DNA from: Acetobacteraceae bacterium
Lineage (GTDB): Bacteria > Pseudomonadota > Alphaproteobacteria > Acetobacterales > Acetobacteraceae
Assembly: GCA_027306955.1 (NCBI GenBank)
Contig: DAHUXX010000139.1
Span: forward strand, 1 to 6,014
Direction of reading: 5' to 3'
Length of the DNA stretch: 6,014 bases
Shown here: piece after piece, positions 1 to 5,208 of the stretch
How positions within the stretch are numbered: the first letter of the stretch is position 1
Layout: every line of letters begins with the position of its first letter
Notes under the pieces: generated by a model
What the model saw: only the letters and a program-made list of their open reading frames with translations
Told to the model about the DNA's origin: nothing
Databases searched by the model: none
Made by a program: the position numbers and the translations under genes

Positions 1-1
1 G

Positions 2-577
2 CTGATCGTCGGCTGCAACCGCAACGACATCCTCGGCCGCTTTCTCGCCGCCAACGACATGTCCCTGCGCCCGGTGGTGCCGAGCCTGTCGCCGAGCATG
101 GACATCCAGGTCAGCTCCAATTTCGAGCGCCTGCTGTTCGAGCTGCTGGACCGCGACCCGGCGGCGACGGCGGCCACGATGCGGGAGTTCCGCGCCGGCG
201 GGCGGATGCCGGTGCCGGAGGCCGCCTGGCGTCGGGCAACCGCACTCTTTGCCGGCCACGCGGTGGACGATGCGGCCACGCTCGCCGAGATCCGGGGCGT
301 GGAGGCCCTAACCGGGTACTTGGTTGACCCCCATACCGCCGTCGGCATGGCTGCCGCGCGTGCGCTTGCTCCCCAAGGAATTCAGACGGTTGTGGCCGCG
401 ACGGCGCATCCCGCCAAGTTTCCGAACGCGATCGAGGCGGCGGTCGGGCGCCGTCCCCCCCTGCCCAGCCACCTCGCCGACCTATATGAGAGGGAGGAAC
501 GTTACATCCGGCTGCCCGCCGACCTCGCCCAAGTCGAGGCCGCCGTGCGCAGCGCCAGTTTGAGGAATGCCGCATGA
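2..577 (+). CDS. thrC: Threonine synthase, C-terminal part (5' truncated by window edge)
   Basis: This is the last 191 residues of a PLP-dependent threonine synthase, which converts O-phospho-L-homoserine to L-threonine in the cytoplasm, the final step of threonine biosynthesis. The frame is open from base 2 with no start; the ATG at 59 is internal. Diagnostic stretches are CNRNDILGRF at the very beginning and the run PVVPSLSPSMDIQVSSNFER, highly characteristic of the C-terminal half of bacterial ThrC. The PLP-binding lysine and most of the catalytic core lie upstream of the window. Toward the C terminus PHTAVGMAAARAL and VVAATAHPAKFPNAIEAAVG also match the family. The stop codon overlaps the start of the downstream M16 peptidase (ATGA at 574-577), a thrC-peptidase arrangement that I recall as common in alphaproteobacteria. 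Identification is confident; nothing suggests the gene is broken. Confidence 0.95.
   Translation: MIVGCNRNDILGRFLAANDMSLRPVVPSLSPSMDIQVSSNFERLLFELLDRDPAATAATMREFRAGGRMPVPEAAWRRATALFAGHAVDDAATLAEIRGVEALTGYLVDPHTAVGMAAARALAPQGIQTVVAATAHPAKFPNAIEAAVGRRPPLPSHLADLYEREERYIRLPADLAQVEAAVRSASLRNAA
562..567 (+). promoter_or_regulatory. Ribosome binding site for the M16 peptidase gene
   Basis: GAGGAA lies inside the last codons of thrC, six bases before the ATG at 574. It supports that start and re-initiation at the ATGA overlap. Confidence 0.7.
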
Positions 578-1860
578 GCACGCTTACGACGGACCCCAAC
601 GGGGCGGTCCGGGTTAGCCGATTGTCGTCCGGTCTCACGGTCATCAGCGAACGCATGGAGCGGGTCGAGACCGTCTCCATCGGCGCCTATGTCGCGACCG
701 GCACCCGCAACGAGGCGGCGAACGAGAACGGGGTCTCGCATTTCCTCGAGCACATGGCCTTCAAGGGTACGGAGCGGCGCAGCGCCGCGGCCATCGCCGA
801 GGAGGTCGAGGCCGTGGGCGGGCACATCAACGCCTATACCGCGCGCGAGCAGACCGCCTATTACGTCAAGTTGCTGAAGGAGGACCTCGCCCTCGGCGCC
901 GACATCGTGGGCGACATCCTCTGCCACTCCACCTTCGCGCCGGATGAGCTGGAGCGCGAGCGCGGCGTCATCCTGCAGGAGAGCGGCCAGGCCAACGACA
1001 CGCCGGACGACATCGTCTTCGACCATTTCCAAGCCACCGCCTATCCGGACCAGCCGATGGGTCGCCCGGTGCTGGGCACCGAGGCGCTGATCCGCGACAT
1101 GAAGCGCGCGGCGCTCACCGGCTACATGCACCGCCACTACGCCGCCGCCAACACCGTGGTCGCTGCGGCCGGCAACCTGGAGCACGAGGCGGTGCTGGCG
1201 CTGGCGGAGCAGCATTTTGCCGACCTCCCGCGCGACCCGGCGCCAAGCCCGGTGCCCGCCACCTATGCTGGCGGGGAGTTCCGGGAGTCGCGCGAGCTCG
1301 ACCAGGTGCACCTGGTGCTCGGCTTCCCCTCGGTCGCCTATGCCGACCGGGATTTCTACCCCGTGATGCTGCTCTCGACCCTGCTCGGCGGGGGCATGTC
1401 CTCGCGCCTGTTCCAGGAGGTGCGCGAGAAGCGTGGCCTCGTCTACTCGATCTATTCCTACTCGGCGCCGGCGCTCGATTCCGACCTCTTCACCATCTAC
1501 GCCGGCACCGGCGAGAGCGAGGCGGCCGAGCTGGTGCCGGTGGTACTGGAGCAACTCGGCCGGGTGCAACACGATGTCACCGAGGTGGAACTCGCCCGCG
1601 CGCGCGCGCAGGTGAAGGCGAGCCTGCTGATGTCGCTCGAAAGCACCGGCAGTCGCTGCGAGCAGCTGGCGCGGCAGTGGCAGGTGTTCGGCCGCGTCGT
1701 GCCGGTGGCGGAAACGGTCGCCAGGATCGCCGCCGTCAACATCGAGGACATCGGCCGGGCCGCGCGGCGGCTGTTCCGTGCTCGGCCGACGCTCGCCGCG
1801 ATGGGACCGGCGAGCCGCGTGCCGTCGCTGCCGGCGATCGCGGAGAAGCTCGCCGCGTGA
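574..1860 (+). CDS. M16 family zinc metallopeptidase (mitochondrial processing peptidase beta-like)
   Basis: A complete 428-residue M16B peptidase, the usual length for the single-subunit bacterial homologues of mitochondrial processing peptidase. The inverted zinc motif HFLEH is at residues 56-60: His56 and His60 as ligands, Glu59 as the catalytic base. The distal ligand glutamate in ERGVILQE is residue 136, exactly 76 after His60 as expected. The second, non-catalytic half holds the family pattern GGGMSSRLFQEVREKRGLVYS (about 272-292), with Arg284 and Tyr291 at the usual substrate-binding positions. No signal peptide is visible, so a cytoplasmic peptide- or presequence-type substrate is likely; the true substrate is unknown. 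The ATG overlaps the thrC stop and has a good ribosome binding site. The C terminus overlaps the next gene by GTGA. All key residues are present, so it should be active. No standard symbol is assigned. Confidence 0.93.
   Translation: MSTLTTDPNGAVRVSRLSSGLTVISERMERVETVSIGAYVATGTRNEAANENGVSHFLEHMAFKGTERRSAAAIAEEVEAVGGHINAYTAREQTAYYVKLLKEDLALGADIVGDILCHSTFAPDELERERGVILQESGQANDTPDDIVFDHFQATAYPDQPMGRPVLGTEALIRDMKRAALTGYMHRHYAAANTVVAAAGNLEHEAVLALAEQHFADLPRDPAPSPVPATYAGGEFRESRELDQVHLVLGFPSVAYADRDFYPVMLLSTLLGGGMSSRLFQEVREKRGLVYSIYSYSAPALDSDLFTIYAGTGESEAAELVPVVLEQLGRVQHDVTEVELARARAQVKASLLMSLESTGSRCEQLARQWQVFGRVVPVAETVARIAAVNIEDIGRAARRLFRARPTLAAMGPASRVPSLPAIAEKLAA
1842..1848 (+). promoter_or_regulatory. 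Ribosome binding site deciding the GTG start of pmbA
   Basis: GGAGAAG lies in the last codons of the M16 gene, eight bases before the GTG at 1857. With the GTGA overlap it argues for this start over GTG codons further upstream in the same frame, such as 1677, which lie inside the peptidase gene. Confidence 0.6.
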
Positions 1861-3194
1861 CGGCGCCCGACCATCTGGCGCTGCTCGGCGACCTGGTCGC
1901 TGCGGGCCGGCGCGCCGGCGCGGACGCGGCGGATGCGGTGCTGGTCGCCTCGCAGTCGCTTGAGGCGCAATGCCGACTCGGTCAGACCGAGCACGTCGAG
2001 CGCGCGGAGAGTGCCGATCTCGGCCTGCGCGTCTTCATTGGCCGGCAGGCGGCGATCGTCTCCGCGAGCGGGGTCGAACCCAAACGCTTCGCCGAACTCG
2101 CGGAACAGGCTGTCGCCATGGCCCGCGTGCTGCCGGAGGACCCGTTCAGCGGCCTCGCCGACACGGCGCGCGCGCCGGACGCGGACGACCTCGATCTCGT
2201 CGACCCCGTGGAGCCCGACGCGGCGCAACTCACCGCCCGCGCCCTCGCGGCGGAGGCAGCGGCGATGGCCGTCTCCGGCGTCACCAACTCCGAGGGCGCG
2301 TCGGCGGGCTGGGGACGGATGGAGGCGCTGCTCGTCACCTCCGCGGGTTTCGCCGGGCGCACGCTGCGCACCTCCCATTCCGTCTCGGCTACGGTGCTCG
2401 CGGGCAGCGGCACCGGGATGCAGCGCGACTACGACGGCCACAGCGCGGTGCACGCTTCGGATCTCGACCCGCCGGAGACGGTGGGCCGGCTTGCCGGCGA
2501 GCGCGCGGTGCACCGCCTCAATCCGACGCGGCCGCGCACGGCGAAGCTGCCGGTGGTGTTCGACCCGCGGGTCGCGGGCTCGCTGGTCGGGCACCTCTTG
2601 GGCGCGATCAACGGCGCCTCGGTGGCCCGCGGCACCACGTTCCTCAAGGACGCGATGGGCGCGCGGATCATGCCGGCCGGCATCATGTTCCAGGACGATC
2701 CCCGCCGCCGGCGCGGCCTGCGCTCGCGCGTGTTCGATGGCGAGGGCGTGCCGACAAGGAAGCTCGCCCTGGTCGAGGACGGCGTGCTGCGGACCTGGGT
2801 GCTCGACAGCCGCAGCGCGCGCCAGCTGGGGCTCGCCAGCACCGGCAGCGCCGTGCGTGGCACCGGCGGGCCACCCGCGCCGGGAAGCTCCAACCTTTTC
2901 ATGGCGGCCGGCAGGGTCTCGCCGGCGGCGCTGATGGCCGACATCGCGGAGGGGCTTTACGTCAGCGAAATGATCGGCATGGGTGTAAACGGGCTGACCG
3001 GCGACTACAGCCGCGGCGCCGCCGGGTTCATGATCCGCAACGGGGAACTGGCGGAACCGGTTGCCGAGATCACGATCGCCGGCAACCTGCGCGATATGTT
3101 CCTGTCCATCACGCCGGCGGACGATCTGCGCTTTCGCCGTGGCGTCGATGCGCCGACCCTGCGCGTGGACGGCATGACCCTGGCGGGCGCCTGA
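1857..3194 (+). CDS. pmbA: TldD/PmbA family protein, PmbA (TldE) type
   Basis: A complete 445-residue protein, the normal PmbA length. The GTG start overlaps the preceding stop. PmbA/TldE is the non-metal-binding partner of TldD; in Escherichia coli the heterodimer is a protease acting on unfolded peptides, matures microcin B17 and affects CcdA antitoxin stability. Recognisable parts are the N-terminal section GLRVFIGRQAAIVSASG (56-72), the central LPVVFDPRVAGSLVGHLLGAINGASVARGTTFL region (231-263) and the C-terminal glycine-rich block GSSNLFMAAG (343-352), with EMIGMGVNGLTGDYSRGAAGF (371-391) and EITIAGNLRDMF (404-415). The HExxxH zinc motif of TldD is absent, which places it on the PmbA side. 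No tldD gene is in this window, so the partner must be encoded elsewhere. The adjacent M16 peptidase suggests a shared peptide-degradation or maturation theme, but a direct link is inference. Confidence 0.9.
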   Translation: MTAPDHLALLGDLVAAGRRAGADAADAVLVASQSLEAQCRLGQTEHVERAESADLGLRVFIGRQAAIVSASGVEPKRFAELAEQAVAMARVLPEDPFSGLADTARAPDADDLDLVDPVEPDAAQLTARALAAEAAAMAVSGVTNSEGASAGWGRMEALLVTSAGFAGRTLRTSHSVSATVLAGSGTGMQRDYDGHSAVHASDLDPPETVGRLAGERAVHRLNPTRPRTAKLPVVFDPRVAGSLVGHLLGAINGASVARGTTFLKDAMGARIMPAGIMFQDDPRRRRGLRSRVFDGEGVPTRKLALVEDGVLRTWVLDSRSARQLGLASTGSAVRGTGGPPAPGSSNLFMAAGRVSPAALMADIAEGLYVSEMIGMGVNGLTGDYSRGAAGFMIRNGELAEPVAEITIAGNLRDMFLSITPADDLRFRRGVDAPTLRVDGMTLAGA

Positions 3195-3253
3195 CCGGGG
3201 CGGATCGCGGACCGGGGATGGAACGGGTGCGTCCGCCCCACCATATCGCCGTC

Positions 3254-4159
3254 ATGCGGTTTCCCTTGATTCTGTTTGCGCTGTTGCTGGCGCTCGCGCC
3301 GGTGCTCGCGCCCACGGGGGCGGATGCGCGTGTGGGCGGCGGCGCCTCTTTCGGCAGCCGTGGTACCCGAACCTATATGGCTCCGCCCGTGACCCGCACC
3401 ACGCCGGGTTATGTGGCGCCGCTGCGCACGGCCCCGGCTTACGGCAGCCCGACCTATGGCGCGCCGGGTTATGGCGGACCGTCGCTGATGCACGGCTTCA
3501 TGGGCGGGCTGATCGGCGCTGGAATCGCCGGGCTTCTGCTTGGCCACGGCTTCTTCTGGGGCATGCACGGCATCGGCGGGCTGGTCGGGCTGCTGATCCA
3601 GATCCTGCTGCTCGTGCTGCTGGTGCGCTGGCTGATGCGCCGGTTCGCGGGTGGCGGCGCGGTGGCCGGCGGCGGCATGGGCGCGGCTTCCGTGACGCCA
3701 CCTGGCATGACTCCACCCGGGATGACGTATGCGCCAGCGCCGCAGGCAACCGTTCCGCTTGCGGTGCAGGCGGAGGACTACGAGCAATTCGAGGTGGCGC
3801 TGCATAGGGTGCAGGCGGCCTGGAGCGCGGGCGACATCGCGACGCTGCAGCGCCTGGCCACGCCCGAGATGGCTGCGACCTTCGCCGCCCAGCTGCATGA
3901 CCTGCGGTCGAGGGGCCTGCGCAACGAGGTTTCCGACGTGCGGCTGCTCCAGGGAGATCTGTCGGAGGCTTGGCGCGAGAACGGCGCCGACCACGCGACC
4001 GTCGCGATGCGCTTCTCGATGGTCGATGTCACCCGCGACGCCGCGTGCCAGGTCGTCGATGGCGCGCCGGGCGAGCACGTGCAGGCGGCGGAGCTATGGA
4101 CCTTCCTGCGCCCGCCGGGCGGGGTGTGGATCCTCTCGGCGATCCAGCAGGCGGGCTGA
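3254..4159 (+). CDS. Tim44-like domain protein, exported/membrane-anchored
   Basis: A 301-residue protein from ATG 3254. Residues 1-25 form a signal peptide (hydrophobic LILFALLLALAPVLAP, likely cleavage after ADA at 23-25). A Gly/Pro/Tyr-rich segment follows (26-78; GGGASFGSRGTRTY is typical of this family), then two hydrophobic segments (about 81-98 and 107-127) ending in RWLMRRF. After a second low-complexity linker containing a TPPGM tandem repeat (148-157) comes the C-terminal Tim44-like fold (about 174-301; DYEQFEVALHRVQAAW, LATPEMAATF, closing with LWTFLRPPGGVWILSAIQQ). Related proteins share this fold with mitochondrial Tim44, but their bacterial role is poorly defined, probably membrane-associated protein or lipid binding. 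Neither candidate start has a clear ribosome binding site: ATG 3218 would add 12 residues (MERVRPPHHIAV) and has GGGG directly abutting it. I prefer 3254 because it gives a compact signal peptide. Confidence 0.85.
   Translation: MRFPLILFALLLALAPVLAPTGADARVGGGASFGSRGTRTYMAPPVTRTTPGYVAPLRTAPAYGSPTYGAPGYGGPSLMHGFMGGLIGAGIAGLLLGHGFFWGMHGIGGLVGLLIQILLLVLLVRWLMRRFAGGGAVAGGGMGAASVTPPGMTPPGMTYAPAPQATVPLAVQAEDYEQFEVALHRVQAAWSAGDIATLQRLATPEMAATFAAQLHDLRSRGLRNEVSDVRLLQGDLSEAWRENGADHATVAMRFSMVDVTRDAACQVVDGAPGEHVQAAELWTFLRPPGGVWILSAIQQAG
3695..3724 (+). repeat. Tandem 15-base coding repeat (TPPGM twice)
   Basis: Two consecutive 15-base units each encode Thr-Pro-Pro-Gly-Met in the linker before the Tim44 domain. 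The units differ at synonymous positions, so this is an older duplication and not a fresh slip. It contributes to a flexible linker. Confidence 0.6.
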
Positions 4160-4165
4160 TCAGCC
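4154..4165. other. Perfect 12-base palindrome across two convergent stop codons
   Basis: GGCTGATCAGCC is self-complementary. Its centre, TGATCA, is the TGA of the Tim44 gene (4157-4159) immediately followed by the reverse complement of the TGA of the lipid kinase gene (4160-4162). As RNA it could form only a 4-pair stem with a GATC loop, and no T-run follows on either strand, so it would be a weak terminator at best. There is no other intergenic space for a terminator between the two genes. Confidence 0.45.
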
Positions 4166-5026
4166 AACCACGACGTCGATCGGCGCCGGTGCGTCGGTCA
4201 GGCGGACGGGCGTCTCGCCGGCCGGGTCTCCATCCGCCTGGGTCGGCACGCCCGGTGCCACAATCTCCACCTCGCTTGCACGTGCGAGGCGCAGGCCAGG
4301 CATCGCGGGCAGCAGGTCGAGCGGCAGCGCGGCCCCATAGGCCAGCGCCGCGAACGGGCCGGAACGGTCGAACAGGGCGACGGTGAAGCCGGGCCGCGCG
4401 GGGCTGGCGTCGGGAGCAAGCAGGAACGGGCCCGCATAGAGCCGCCCCTTGGTCACGATGACGCTGCCCGCCTCGGTCGGCGCGCCATCGAGACGCAGCC
4501 CGATGGGTGTGAACGCATAGCGGCTCGCCTCGCGCAGCGATTGCAGCACATAGGCGCCGCGTCCGATGACGCGCTTGAGCGGGATCGGCAGGTGGCGGAC
4601 CACCGCGGCGTCGAACCCGGCGCCGACCATCTGCACGAACAGCCGCTCGCCCGCTGCCGTGCGCGCGATCCCCGGAAAGATGCGGCGCGTGCGTCCGAAC
4701 GCGAGTGCCGCGGCAACCGCGCGCGGCGCGAAGGAGAGCTCGAGCTCGCGCGCGAGCACGTTCGCCGTGCCCAGCGGGATGATGCCGAGTCGCGTGGCGC
4801 TGCCTGCGAGCCCGTTGGCGACTTCCGCGATCGTGCCGTCGCCGCCCGCGGCGACGACGACGGTGGCGCCGCCGTCCGCCGCCTTGCGCGCGAGTCGCTC
4901 GGCATGGCCCGGCGCGTCGGTGCGCTCGATCGCCACCCGCACGCCGTTTTCCGCCAACACATCGACGACCCGCCAGAGCAGGCGAGTGCGGCGGCGGCCA
5001 GCGGCGGGATTGAAGACGATGATCAC
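4160..5026 (-). CDS. Diacylglycerol kinase catalytic-domain lipid kinase (YegS/LCB5-like)
   Basis: A 288-residue soluble lipid kinase of the diacylglycerol/sphingosine kinase superfamily, which transfers ATP phosphate to a lipid hydroxyl at the inner face of the membrane. Motifs in order: VFNPAAG (4-10), nucleotide-binding GGDGT (61-65, within AAGGDGTIAEVANGLAG), PLGTANVLARELEL (84-97), GAGFDA (135-140) and the closing ADGDPAG (264-270) that matches the family's late DGE/DGD motif. Length is close to the usual 290-310. The start is a GTG giving MIIVFNPAAG, so the beta strand begins at once; no strong ribosome binding site is visible and the frame stays open upstream, so the start is moderately certain. 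The substrate cannot be told from sequence: diacylglycerol is most likely, phosphatidylglycerol (as for YegS) or a ceramide-type lipid possible. It is divergent from a phosphoesterase that may generate diacylglycerol. Confidence 0.88.
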   Translation of the reverse strand: MIIVFNPAAGRRRTRLLWRVVDVLAENGVRVAIERTDAPGHAERLARKAADGGATVVVAAGGDGTIAEVANGLAGSATRLGIIPLGTANVLARELELSFAPRAVAAALAFGRTRRIFPGIARTAAGERLFVQMVGAGFDAAVVRHLPIPLKRVIGRGAYVLQSLREASRYAFTPIGLRLDGAPTEAGSVIVTKGRLYAGPFLLAPDASPARPGFTVALFDRSGPFAALAYGAALPLDLLPAMPGLRLARASEVEIVAPGVPTQADGDPAGETPVRLTDAPAPIDVVVG

Positions 5027-5158
5027 GGCAGATTGCTGAGCCTGGTGTCTGGCACGGTTAGGTTTCCGAAAAAGAACAGAATCGGCTTCCGTTGCTGCGA
5101 TTCGATGATGGTTTCGTTGCGGTTTGATGATTTGCGGTGCTTGCAGCCTCGGGCTCCC

Positions 5159-5176
5159 GGGTCACGCAAACGTCAC
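5159..5176 (+). promoter_or_regulatory. Direct repeat with 11-base period, possible weak Pho-box-like operator
   Basis: GGGTCAC, a 4-base spacer GCAA, then ACGTCAC: two 7-base boxes one DNA turn apart upstream of the phosphoesterase. The layout equals the PhoB site (CTGTCAT-N4-CTGTCAT) and both boxes keep the central GTCA, but the two leading bases of each box differ from consensus and no clear -10 follows. Assignment to PhoB is inference, helped by the PlcP-like nature of the downstream gene. Confidence 0.25.
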
Positions 5177-5196
5177 GTGCAAAGCGCTTCGCGCGA

Positions 5197-5206
5197 CGTC
5201 ATGACG
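5197..5206. promoter_or_regulatory. CGTCATGACG palindrome just before the phosphoesterase start
   Basis: A perfect 10-base inverted repeat ending two bases before the ATG at 5209. It shares CGTCA with the nearby direct repeat (5171-5175). It could be an operator half-site pair or chance; only sequence symmetry supports it. Confidence 0.2.
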
Positions 5207-5208
5207 CG

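Larger units (their letters stand above)
5027..5208. other. Divergent intergenic region, low G+C relative to the window
   Basis: This is the only real non-coding spacer here, lying between the divergent lipid kinase and phosphoesterase genes. Bases 5061-5140 are about 49% G+C, well below the surrounding coding DNA. It should hold the promoters for both genes, but I could not find a convincing -35/-10 pair on either strand. It contains repeated GATGAT (5104-5109, 5126-5131) and TTGCGG (5117-5122, 5132-5137), the GTCAC direct repeat and a CGTCATGACG palindrome, listed separately. Confidence 0.6.

Noticed and set aside
502..1572. 356-residue minus-strand open frame antisense to the M16 peptidase
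   Set aside because: The plus strand encodes an intact peptidase with all catalytic residues. The antisense product is His/Arg/Gly-rich with no recognisable domain, typical of shadow frames in G+C-rich genes.
1677..1856. Upstream extension of pmbA to an earlier GTG
   Set aside because: It would overlap the peptidase by 180 bases; the extension is low-complexity and the GTG at 1857 has a ribosome binding site and gives the normal family length.
1497..2594. 365-residue minus-strand open frame across the M16/pmbA junction
   Set aside because: It spans two well-supported plus-strand genes and its Arg-rich composition resembles no family.
1970..3253. Long N-terminal extension of the Tim44 frame (a 729-residue protein)
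   Set aside because: The added part is the out-of-frame shadow of pmbA, Arg/Gly-rich, and would bury the signal peptide in the middle of the protein.
3005..4078. 357-residue minus-strand open frame antisense to the Tim44 gene
   Set aside because: His/Arg/Gln-rich shadow with no domain; the plus strand has a convincing signal peptide, membrane segments and Tim44 domain.
5182..5194. AAGCGCTT palindrome and GCGC-TTC-GCGC hairpin as a terminator
   Set aside because: The stem is only four pairs, there is no T-run, and it lies upstream of a gene, not after one. Such G+C palindromes are frequent by chance here.
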